From positions 1 through 64,000 of IMG/VR virus record IMGVR_UViG_3300024319_000502: 64,000 nucleotides of DNA; one strand, 5' to 3'. A program made the translations under genes and the position numbers. The notes below the pieces were generated by a model. That model was not told where the DNA came from. It saw only the letters and a list, made by a program, of their open reading frames with translations, and made no database searches. Below, in pieces: positions 1 through 6,745 of this stretch. Origin of the DNA: a virus. How positions within the stretch are numbered: position 1 is the first letter of the stretch; the number at the start of each line of letters is the position of its first letter.

Positions 1-339
1 GCCACTAAGATACTTAAAAAGCATCACTATCACTTAGATAGACAACAAGGTAAACACGAAGTATGGAAAGATGAGGAAGGACATTCATTTGCTTTACCTC
101 ATAAACATCACGGCAAAGATTTGTCAAAAGGCATAATGCACGCTCTTAAGAAAGAAGTAACACATGAGAACTTTGCTGATGGCAAGGTAAAAGGTAAGAG
201 CAGACCAGGACGTGTAAAACGTGCAGGTGCTAGTTGTAAAGGTTCAGTAACTGACCTTAGAGCAAAAGCAAAAAAGGCATCTGGTGAAAAAGCAAAAATG
301 TATCACTGGTGTGCTAACATGAAAAGTGGTAAAAAATAA
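1..339 (+). CDS. HicA-like domain protein with Cys-rich C-terminal tail (5' partial)
   Basis: The frame is open from base 1, so the true start lies upstream of the window and 112 residues are visible. Residues 7-50 follow the HicA/YcfA mRNA-interferase pattern: a basic helix, the strand with GKHEVW where HicA has GSHH, a second strand, the PHKHHGK turn and the closing helix. The tail holds SCKGSVTDLR and YHWCANMKSG, a module I associate with T4-like marine phages but cannot name. Function as an RNase is inference; the conserved His is present. No partner antitoxin is seen downstream, although one could lie before the window. Confidence 0.5.
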   Translation, partial: ATKILKKHHYHLDRQQGKHEVWKDEEGHSFALPHKHHGKDLSKGIMHALKKEVTHENFADGKVKGKSRPGRVKRAGASCKGSVTDLRAKAKKASGEKAKMYHWCANMKSGKK

Positions 340-485
340 TGACAACAAGTAAAGCAATTATCATTGCGTCTATAATACTAGGACTTAGTCATATAGCTAA
401 TGGCTATCTAATAGATTATGACACAATATTAAAATGTACAGAACCAGGTACTATATGTACCTTACACGTGGAGCCAAATAGATGA
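339..485 (+). CDS. 48-residue single-pass membrane or secreted small protein
   Basis: The ATG overlaps the previous stop (TAATG), and the TGA overlaps the next ATG (ATGA), so the gene is tightly coupled on both sides. Residues 6-20 (AIIIASIILGLSHIA) form a hydrophobic signal or membrane helix, followed by a short tail with two Cys. It lies directly upstream of a lipoprotein gene. A two-gene lysis (spanin-like) pair is a possibility but nothing in the sequence proves it. Confidence 0.6.
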   Translation: MTTSKAIIIASIILGLSHIANGYLIDYDTILKCTEPGTICTLHVEPNR

Positions 486-796
486 AGAATAAATTTTCAG
501 GATATTGGATATTATTTTTTGTATTAGTAGTAATATTAATACTTCAAACTGGATGTACAACTACACCAGAGGTAGAACAACAGATAGAGACAGAACAAAC
601 AGAAAAACAACAAAGTGAAAAGATGAAAAATCCTATATTATGTGCTTTATTGTTAAAAAGCCTTGACTGTTCTATAAAAGAAAAAGATAATGCAAAGGTA
701 GAGTATGAAGCTGAAACACATCCGGTTCCTGTAGAGGATCCAGTACTAGAACTATTAATTGATCTAGGAGAAGTTGAGCCAGATGCGAGCAACTGA
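482..796 (+). CDS. Predicted outer-membrane lipoprotein, 104 aa
   Basis: The N-terminus has Lys residues, a long hydrophobic stretch and a lipobox LQTGC with Cys at about residue 25, so it should be lipid-modified and exported. The mature part begins with a Thr/Glu/Gln-rich linker typical of lipoproteins that span the periplasm. It starts on the ATGA overlap with the upstream membrane microprotein and overlaps the next gene by 14 bases. The o-spanin (Rz1-like) role would fit its size but it lacks the proline-rich hallmark, so I leave function open. Confidence 0.7.
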   Translation: MKNKFSGYWILFFVLVVILILQTGCTTTPEVEQQIETEQTEKQQSEKMKNPILCALLLKSLDCSIKEKDNAKVEYEAETHPVPVEDPVLELLIDLGEVEPDASN

Positions 797-1151
797 GTTC
801 ATAATTGAAAGTTATCTGAATACTGATGTGCTGAAGTATGTTAAGCAAAATCATCACGATTGGTCAGATGATTTAAATTACTCAGTACTTAATCACGACA
901 TGTGGGATATGGATCGAGTACCTATGTCAATGGTTAAAGTAAAAGACTATGATGACGAAGGACTAGATCCTTATGATCGTATTCAAGACTTTGATGATGA
1001 CACAATTGATAGAATCAGTAAAGAAGAAATACTAGCAAGACCTATTGTAATTGATCATAATGGTGTTATAATAGATGGGAACCACCGTGCTTTTAAAGCA
1101 AAACAGTTAGGTATGCAACAAATACCAGCATACTATCCTGTTAAGGAGTAA
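783..1151 (+). CDS. ParB/Srx-fold-like protein with capsid-targeting-like N-terminus
   Basis: I start at ATG 783 rather than the TTG at 774, because this gives the N-terminus MRATEFIIE, shared in design with five neighbours (Glu at position 9 after a hydrophobic pair). Near the C-terminus the pattern I-x-DHNGVIIDGNHRAFKA followed by LGMQQIPAYY matches the ParB/sulfiredoxin-like nucleotide-binding strand-helix (IIDGNHR). The middle is strongly acidic. Inference: a protein packaged in the head and cut after Glu9 by the prohead protease, with a nuclease- or NTP-binding-like core. About 122 residues. Confidence 0.55.
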   Translation: MRATEFIIESYLNTDVLKYVKQNHHDWSDDLNYSVLNHDMWDMDRVPMSMVKVKDYDDEGLDPYDRIQDFDDDTIDRISKEEILARPIVIDHNGVIIDGNHRAFKAKQLGMQQIPAYYPVKE

Positions 1152-1154
1152 CAT

Positions 1155-1889
1155 ATGAAAGTATTATTACTAGCGTTAATGTTGTTTACAAGTCAGGTGT
1201 TTGCATATGATGACAAACATTTTAATCCTGATCTATGGCCCTACATACAAGAAAGAATGTTTGGTGTTAGAACAGCAGTTGAATTATCTAACAATGATGA
1301 GCTAACAATATCGGGTCCTAAAAGAGCGGCCAGTGGTGCTCAGGTACCTATAACTATTACTGTTAATACTGATCGTTTTGTTAAACTTCATCTGGTCATT
1401 GATGCTAATCCAGTACAACATGTAGCAACATTTAAATTAACAGACAAAACACAAAACACTGAAATATCAACTCGTGTTAGAATGGAAACAGATAGTTATG
1501 TGCGGATAGTTGGAGAAACAGTCAACGGTGACTTGTTTACACACAAAACTGGTATTAGAGCCAGTGGTGGCTGTTCAGGTTACATGGATGTACATGATCC
1601 GGCATTGACAAAAGACCTAGGTAAGATATTGTTTAAAGATAAAGAAGGTTATAAAACAACTAGAATTAAACATCCAATGTTTAGTGGACTACAGAAAGAT
1701 TTAGAGTCAGGCGGTTATATACCAGAATGGATTATTAAAACTATTACTTGGGTTGACGAAGAAGAATATATTATTATGCAAGCAGATACTAAGATATCTA
1801 TATCACAGGACCCATATATAAAATTTAAATACGATGGCAAAGTACATGTTATAGCCGAAGATACAAAAGGGAATATATTTAAAAAATGA
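1155..1889 (+). CDS. soxYZ: Secreted SoxYZ-like fused sulfur carrier protein
   Basis: A signal peptide covers residues 1-17 (ends VFA). Residues 25-142 follow SoxY: WPYIQERMFG, a beta-sandwich with VDANP-like IDANP at 83-86, and the swinging-arm end GGC140SG, where SoxY carries its sulfur on Cys of GGCGG. Residues 170-244 follow SoxZ: HPM at 173, a conserved IP at 189, ISQDPY at 216-221. SoxY and SoxZ are normally separate genes; fused forms are known from the quinoprotein-dehydrogenase-associated SoxYZ-like family. In the periplasm it would carry thiosulfate-derived sulfur for the host Sox system. An SD (AAGGAG) precedes the ATG. It sits among virion genes, so it looks like an auxiliary metabolic gene. 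Confidence 0.8.
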   Translation: MKVLLLALMLFTSQVFAYDDKHFNPDLWPYIQERMFGVRTAVELSNNDELTISGPKRAASGAQVPITITVNTDRFVKLHLVIDANPVQHVATFKLTDKTQNTEISTRVRMETDSYVRIVGETVNGDLFTHKTGIRASGGCSGYMDVHDPALTKDLGKILFKDKEGYKTTRIKHPMFSGLQKDLESGGYIPEWIIKTITWVDEEEYIIMQADTKISISQDPYIKFKYDGKVHVIAEDTKGNIFKK

Positions 1890-3208
1890 GAGCAAGACAG
1901 TTTATCTTAGAGTACTCCAGAGAAAAAACTCAGCAGGTGCATGGTGAAAAAATCATACAAGCACTACAGAGAGACACACATGCTCGTGCTGATATAGACA
2001 TATGGAACTTACACTCACGTAGCGGTAGTTGGAAAGAACTACATCCTAACGACAAACAAGATTTATTAAACAAAGTGTTTGCTCAGATTGAAATGGGAGA
2101 TCCTACAAAAAACAAAGAATACAGTCAATGGTTGGCACGTATGTATTCAAAACAAATTATTCCATTAGAAGACATTAAGAGTAAAATGAGAGATGCACTA
2201 GAAAAGTATGCGACTCTCAAGTTAAGAAAGAAACTAAAGCCTGAACACAAAGACATTAATCAAATGAAAAAGCCAGTTGACTTGTTAACAGCAATGGCAG
2301 ATTACAGTGAAGAAGACTTAGAAGCACCTGTTACAGACAGAGGTAGCAGTCGTGAAATATATCGTGACAGTGAGATTAGAGTTATAGTGCCTAAAGACAA
2401 AGCGGCGGCTTGTTATTATGGGCAAGGTACTAAATGGTGTACTGCGGCACGTAGTAACAATATGTTTGATCAGTATCACAAGATGGGCGATATGTATATC
2501 ATTATGCCTAATAAACCTAAGTACGAGGGTGAAAAGTATCAGTTCCATTTCCAAAGTGGACAGTTTATGGACGAGCAAGATCGTGAAGTAGATATGTACA
2601 AGGTACTAAAAGTGTATCCAACAATACGTAATATTAAAACAATAACTGATTGGGCTAAACGTAAAATTGTACCAGCACTGATGAGTGATGAAGATTATGC
2701 TGAGTGGAAAAAAGAAACCGATGAGCAGATAGTTAGAAATCGTGTAATGTACGGTGATATGTATACTCTAAGTTTAAATCAACCTGGAACTTCATTAGAC
2801 ACCTGGAAGATTAGTCGTAGTACCATTGACATGTTAGTTGAAAAGAGTATGATGAAAGGCAACAGTTGGGCAAATCTAGCAGGTACAGAATACATAGCCT
2901 ACGGTTGGTTTGACGCAACAAGTGATGATTGTTTAGGTTTAACATATGCTGAACTAGGTGAAGAACCAGAATCAGCAGTTCTTACAGTTAGTAGTGTTGA
3001 TTTTGAAAAGGCTGAGGAATTAAGTAATGAGCCTGAAGTTGAGAAATTAGAAAAATTCTTAAAAGGTATGGTACGAATAGAAGATGAAGCTCAAACGAGT
3101 AGTTTAGCTGAAGAACAGTATGAGAAAGCGATTAACCAACTGTTAGATAGTTATGGTTATCCAATGTCAGTAACAGGATACGTAGGTGGGGAGCCAGAGA
3201 GAGCATAA
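1886..3208 (+). CDS. Putative head-packaged protein with WCTA-motif core (paralogue A)
   Basis: The protein begins MRARQFILE, a capsid-targeting-like tag with a possible cut after Glu9. Its centre (about residues 170-235) carries ACYYGQGT-x-WCTAA-x-SNNMF, then GDMYI, GEKYQ and SGQ-x-MDEQDR. The same core recurs in the gene at 3600. The N-terminal helices (GDPTK, LARMY) are also shared, while the C-terminal 200 residues are not. I recognise the core as a recurrent phage domain of unknown function. The ATG overlaps the SoxYZ stop by four bases and its own stop overlaps the next ATG. Confidence 0.6.
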   Translation: MRARQFILEYSREKTQQVHGEKIIQALQRDTHARADIDIWNLHSRSGSWKELHPNDKQDLLNKVFAQIEMGDPTKNKEYSQWLARMYSKQIIPLEDIKSKMRDALEKYATLKLRKKLKPEHKDINQMKKPVDLLTAMADYSEEDLEAPVTDRGSSREIYRDSEIRVIVPKDKAAACYYGQGTKWCTAARSNNMFDQYHKMGDMYIIMPNKPKYEGEKYQFHFQSGQFMDEQDREVDMYKVLKVYPTIRNIKTITDWAKRKIVPALMSDEDYAEWKKETDEQIVRNRVMYGDMYTLSLNQPGTSLDTWKISRSTIDMLVEKSMMKGNSWANLAGTEYIAYGWFDATSDDCLGLTYAELGEEPESAVLTVSSVDFEKAEELSNEPEVEKLEKFLKGMVRIEDEAQTSSLAEEQYEKAINQLLDSYGYPMSVTGYVGGEPERA

Positions 3209-3603
3209 TGAGATTTTATGAAATAATTAGAGAAGGTGAGGACGATGCTGGCTGGTATCGTGGCATTAGTAAACAAGAAGCTGATAATATTAGACGAGGT
3301 GGATTACCTAAGCCTAGTGCTGTTCCAATACCAATGGACAATGAAGTAATGGATCACTTAGGTATTGATGATGAAGAAGCATGGGAACTACAGAAAGAGC
3401 TTGAAGGACAAGACGTTATTAATGTTACCAGTGATCAACAAAACGCAGAAGGCTATGGCGATGAAGTACTATGGTTTGAACGTCATCTAGTAGATTTAGA
3501 TTTTAAACCCTATGGTGTTATAAGCCTAAGTATGTTAGAAGGGAACCCAGGTAGTTGGGGACTAGTTACACCTTGGGATGAACAAGTAAAGGAAATAAAA
3601 TGA
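3208..3603 (+). CDS. Small ADP-ribosyltransferase-like protein with capsid-targeting-like N-terminus
   Basis: The N-terminus MRFYEIIRE again places Glu at position 9. Downstream, WYRGISKQEADNIRRGG resembles the first strand and helix of ADP-ribosyltransferase folds (R in YRG), and NVTSDQQNAEGYG resembles the later T-S-D-x4-A-x2-Y strand-helix; YGVISLSM would be a following strand. No clear E-x-E is visible, so catalysis is uncertain. T4 packages the ADP-ribosyltransferase Alt by the same kind of tag, which is the reason for this reading. Coupled to both WCTA-core genes by overlaps of one and four bases. Confidence 0.4.
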   Translation: MRFYEIIREGEDDAGWYRGISKQEADNIRRGGLPKPSAVPIPMDNEVMDHLGIDDEEAWELQKELEGQDVINVTSDQQNAEGYGDEVLWFERHLVDLDFKPYGVISLSMLEGNPGSWGLVTPWDEQVKEIK

Positions 3604-4817
3604 GAGCAAGACATTTTATAATAGAATACGATAGAGCCAAAACAGCACAGGCATTTGCCGCCAAGCTAGTTAATACTGCTATGGCTGACAACACTGTTCC
3701 AGGCGCTGTTAGAAAAAATATACAGGACAACTTAACTCCTGTAGAAGCCGCTGAGATGATACTTAAAAATCAAATTGAAGTGGGTGATCCTACTAAACAG
3801 AAAAAGTATACACAGACACTTGCTCGTATGTATGCCAATGGTTTAATCAAATGGGAAGACATAGGTAGTACAATGCGTGACTATTTGGGCAAGTTTCACA
3901 AACTAAATCTTAAAAAGATGATTCCAGCACCACGCAACGATTTTAATCGCTATAGTGATCTAGCTGACTTCTATAGTGTAGTTGACGAATATCCAGACCC
4001 AGATGTTTCAGATCCCAAGTCAAAAGGTGATGCCAAAGAAGTCTACAAGGATGCTAATGTTCGTGTTATAAGACCTGATGATGAGAATGCCGCTTGTTAC
4101 TATGGACAAGGCACACGCTGGTGTACTGCCGCAAAAAGCAATAACATGTTTACTCGTTATCAGAATGACGGTGATATGTATATCTTAATACCTACCAAAG
4201 CCACCCATGACGGTGAGAAATATCAAGTACATCCTGCGTCAGGACAATACATGGACGAACAGGATCGTGACGTAGAAGCAGACGACTTAATACAACGCTT
4301 TGGTGACGACTTTAGAGAGTGGTGGTTAACTGTTGACCCAGACCTAGGTGGACGTATAATATTTTTCCCTAATGAAGATGAACTTAGAAAAGCCTGTGAA
4401 GAAATTAAACAGATGAGTTTAGAATTCTTAGATGAAGTTATGATGGATTGGGAAATGAGTGATGACACATATTATGAGTATCTTCGAGACGAGGGCTATG
4501 TTGATGAAGAAGGTGATTATAAAGATGATTATCCTTCATACACAGAATACAATGATTCTGCTAGTGCGTATTATAGCAATGTTTACGGTGCCCTTGATAT
4601 AACTGTCGATGAAGTGCGTGAGCTAGCTAGAGATATAGAAGAAGAAGATGGACGTAACCAGTACATAGGCGATTTAGAAAATGTGTTTAGTATTAGTGTA
4701 GAAAACGCAATAGATAGACAAGATGGATTACCAACTACAATATACAGACAGATACAGGTAACACTCAAAGACGGTAAAATAACTGTAGAGTACGTTCCAG
4801 AACCAGCAAAAGATTAA
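3600..4817 (+). CDS. Putative head-packaged protein with WCTA-motif core (paralogue B)
   Basis: A paralogue of the gene at 1886: it starts MRARHFIIE, shares the GDPTK and LARMY helices, and repeats ACYYGQGT-x-WCTAA-x-SNNMF at about residues 165-185 followed by GDMYI, GEKYQ and SGQYMDEQDR. Its C-terminal half is different and very acidic (Asp/Glu-rich, several Tyr). The pair probably arose by duplication with C-terminal replacement, as expected for effectors with different targets, but the function is unknown. Start chosen on the tag and on the ATGA overlap with the upstream stop. Confidence 0.6.
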   Translation: MRARHFIIEYDRAKTAQAFAAKLVNTAMADNTVPGAVRKNIQDNLTPVEAAEMILKNQIEVGDPTKQKKYTQTLARMYANGLIKWEDIGSTMRDYLGKFHKLNLKKMIPAPRNDFNRYSDLADFYSVVDEYPDPDVSDPKSKGDAKEVYKDANVRVIRPDDENAACYYGQGTRWCTAAKSNNMFTRYQNDGDMYILIPTKATHDGEKYQVHPASGQYMDEQDRDVEADDLIQRFGDDFREWWLTVDPDLGGRIIFFPNEDELRKACEEIKQMSLEFLDEVMMDWEMSDDTYYEYLRDEGYVDEEGDYKDDYPSYTEYNDSASAYYSNVYGALDITVDEVRELARDIEEEDGRNQYIGDLENVFSISVENAIDRQDGLPTTIYRQIQVTLKDGKITVEYVPEPAKD

Positions 4818-4856
4818 TAAATACTAGTATAATACACTCTATAGGAAGTTTTTATT

Positions 4857-5183
4857 ATGGCTGAAGATAAAAAAGTTACAGTCCAAGCAACAGAACACAA
4901 GAAAAAAGTTAATTTAGAACTAGAAGTAGATGCTACAGCAAAAGATCTAGGTGTTAATCCTTATGCAAATTGGGTACACATGGCTAAAGCTGTTGACAGT
5001 TGGAGAATCTTTCCAAGACTATTCTTAACTGTCTACATTATTTTATTATATAAATGTGTAATATGGTATATGGATTTACCAGCACCTACAATGGAACAGT
5101 CAGGTTTAATCAGTATCGTAGTTGGTGCTGGTGCGGCATGGTTTGGTTTATACACTGGATCCAGCAAAAAGTTTGACAAATAA
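4857..5183 (+). CDS. Holin-like protein with two membrane segments
   Basis: 108 residues: a charged N-terminal 55, then a membrane helix at about 57-78 (LFLTVYIILLYKCVIWYMDL) and a second at about 85-103 (LISIVVGAGAAWFGLY), ending in a Lys/Asp tail. A short loop between two helices and the glycine-rich GAGAAWFGLY second helix are typical of phage holins and of small T4-like inner-membrane proteins. No endolysin lies beside it in this window, so holin is a likely but unproven assignment. A plain intergenic gap with a TATAAT precedes it. Confidence 0.5.
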   Translation: MAEDKKVTVQATEHKKKVNLELEVDATAKDLGVNPYANWVHMAKAVDSWRIFPRLFLTVYIILLYKCVIWYMDLPAPTMEQSGLISIVVGAGAAWFGLYTGSSKKFDK

Positions 5184-5194
5184 AGACACGCTTT

Positions 5195-5256
5195 AGGACC
5201 GTGTTAGGTTTTACCCCTACCTAGAATTACTTCGGAACTAATTTAAAAGGGGTCCT
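5195..5256 (+). other. Switch-like intergenic RNA element
   Basis: In the 94-base gap the 3' segment AGGGGTCCT (5248-5256) can pair in two exclusive ways: GGTCCT with AGGACC (5195-5200), or AGGGGT with ACCCCT (5213-5218). Between them, AATTA and TAATT can close a small hairpin. There is no U-tract, so it is not a classical terminator. It ends nine bases before a late-type promoter. Structure is by eye only. Confidence 0.3.
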
Positions 5257-5264
5257 CACCAAGT

Positions 5265-5272
5265 TATAAATA
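5265..5272 (+). promoter_or_regulatory. T4-like late promoter TATAAATA
   Basis: An exact match to the T4 late consensus TATAAATA ends five bases before the ATG at 5278. Transcription would start at or very near the start codon, giving a leaderless mRNA. No -35 box is evident, as expected for a sliding-clamp-activated late promoter; the window encodes the clamp. Confidence 0.6.
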
Positions 5273-5277
5273 TCGCT

Positions 5278-6063
5278 ATGAGCATCTTATTTGACGCATA
5301 CAGCGATATTTGTAAATATCCCATCACAAAACATGTACAACGTTTAGATCTTGAAATAGATTATAAACGTATTTCTGATGAAATACTTACTCTGCTAGCC
5401 GACAACGATTATGGATATGATCCAGTAAGTCTACGGTTACCCCCTGGAGAAACTGGTTGGACTAATCCTGAAGAAGATTTGATATCTACAGCAGACGGTG
5501 TACTAAAGTTTGGCACAAAAAAAGAAACTAATCGTGCTGACAATAAGTTATACACTGATTGGCATGAAGGAACAGAATATGTTCAAGAACTCAAAGACAA
5601 ACTAGAACAACTAAGTGGACTTAATATAGGGCGTGTCAGATTAGCCTGGTTACCTGTAGGGTTTGCATATCCTATGCACATTGACTTTGAAGCTATACGC
5701 TTTCATGTTCCTATTGTTACTAACGACTATTCCTATTTTATAAATGGAAATAATCTAACTACAATGCCTAAAGGTAGTGCATATCACATTATTACAGACG
5801 AAATACATACTGCAATGAACTATGGAGGTCTTCCAAGACTGCATTTAGTATATTCAACATACACAACACCAGAAATAGACCAAGTAATTGATCAAGCAGT
5901 TACTGAACTTACTGAAGATCAAACATTTATCAATCATGTTGACTTAACAAAAGAACAACTGTTGAAGTTAATTAAAATTAGTTATAAGCAAAATAGAGCA
6001 GATAGCGAAACTTTTTTGAAACTAATGAAGATAAATACTTACAATGGAAAAACAAGAAATTGA
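5278..6063 (+). CDS. Aspartyl/asparaginyl beta-hydroxylase-like 2OG-Fe(II) oxygenase
   Basis: 261 residues. The central segment MHIDFE (about 139-144) gives the H-x-D iron pair, followed by HVPIVTN, a turn with NG, KGSAYHI and then the distal EIHTAMNYGGLPRLHLV, in the order seen in AspH-type cupins. The C-terminal 60 residues form an extra helical tail. Such enzymes hydroxylate side chains or small metabolites with 2-oxoglutarate. The substrate is unknown. It follows a late-type promoter and its end overlaps the next gene by 20 bases. Confidence 0.6.
   Translation: MSILFDAYSDICKYPITKHVQRLDLEIDYKRISDEILTLLADNDYGYDPVSLRLPPGETGWTNPEEDLISTADGVLKFGTKKETNRADNKLYTDWHEGTEYVQELKDKLEQLSGLNIGRVRLAWLPVGFAYPMHIDFEAIRFHVPIVTNDYSYFINGNNLTTMPKGSAYHIITDEIHTAMNYGGLPRLHLVYSTYTTPEIDQVIDQAVTELTEDQTFINHVDLTKEQLLKLIKISYKQNRADSETFLKLMKINTYNGKTRN
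6030..6037 (+). promoter_or_regulatory. Late-type promoter variant GATAAATA
   Basis: One mismatch from TATAAATA, ending six bases before the ATG at 6044, the same layout as at 5265 and 39713. It lies inside the end of the preceding gene. Confidence 0.35.
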
Positions 6064-6325
6064 TTTAAAATTTGAAGTTCATTGTGAACAATCACAAGAT
6101 GATGTTTATAGAACTTACTTAGGTAAACACTTACTGAGTGAACGTCATTGGAAATGGGAAACAGACACATACTATCTCTTAGAGATAGCACCAGTAAAAT
6201 TAAAACCTGGTGAATATGATCTTCGAATTGAAACTGTTAAACCTGGCAAAGGCATTTTTAAAATTAAAAATGTACAAGTTAAGGATGCAACGGTACAAAA
6301 TAAAACAAGGATAGTAGTATCATGA
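6044..6325 (+). CDS. Small beta-rich protein of unknown function
   Basis: 93 residues, mostly alternating hydrophobic and polar positions in the style of a compact beta-sandwich (for example YYLLEIAPVKLKPGEYDLRIE). No signal peptide, Cys or known motif. It overlaps the oxygenase upstream and shares ATGA with the gene downstream, so it belongs to the late operon that leads into two capsid-tagged proteins. I do not recognise the family. Confidence 0.6.
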   Translation: MEKQEIDLKFEVHCEQSQDDVYRTYLGKHLLSERHWKWETDTYYLLEIAPVKLKPGEYDLRIETVKPGKGIFKIKNVQVKDATVQNKTRIVVS

Positions 6326-6732
6326 AAGCAAATGAATTTGTAAACGAAGAACATTTAGACCATGAAGTTAAAATGGCTAAATCAGAGTTAATGACACTGG
6401 CACAAGATTCAGTGCAGTTAGTTAAACTACTTAATAAGTATGCTTCAGAAGAACGAGGAATACCAGCTTGGGTAGCTAGTAAAATTACTAAAGCACAAGA
6501 CTACATTAATTCAGTTCACAAAACATTAACATATGATGCTATTGAAGATGGAGAAATATCAGAAGATGCTACAGCCGGTGCAACAGCCGCTGGTAACATT
6601 GCTTCAGTTGCTAACCCACACGTAACTAACCCATATCGCAAAGGCAGTAAGAAACATAAAAAACCTGTCTCTGTAAGTGCATTGGACTCTAAGAACACAA
6701 GTATCTTTGGCGGTCCATTAAAGAGACAATAA
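6322..6732 (+). CDS. Putative head-packaged small protein with capsid-targeting-like N-terminus
   Basis: The N-terminus MKANEFVNE fits the M-x7-E tag. Residues 15-65 are an amphipathic helical bundle, then an Ala/Gly/Thr-rich linker and a basic tail (GSKKHKKP, GGPLKRQ). A helical body with a basic end resembles the internal head proteins and DNA-associated cargo of T4-like phages. Function is inferred only from the tag and layout. ATGA overlap with the upstream gene. Confidence 0.55.
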   Translation: MKANEFVNEEHLDHEVKMAKSELMTLAQDSVQLVKLLNKYASEERGIPAWVASKITKAQDYINSVHKTLTYDAIEDGEISEDATAGATAAGNIASVANPHVTNPYRKGSKKHKKPVSVSALDSKNTSIFGGPLKRQ

Positions 6733-6745
6733 AGGAAAAATAACA

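Noticed and set aside
482-796. Lipoprotein called as Rz1-type o-spanin
   Set aside because: The lipobox is clear but there is no proline-rich segment and no embedded or clearly paired i-spanin.
5194-5261. A tRNA-like candidate in the gap before 5278 (AGGACC/GGTCCT stem ending in CACCA)
   Set aside because: Only about 50 bases lie between the stem strands, the first pair is mismatched, and no D arm, anticodon arm or standard T loop can be drawn.
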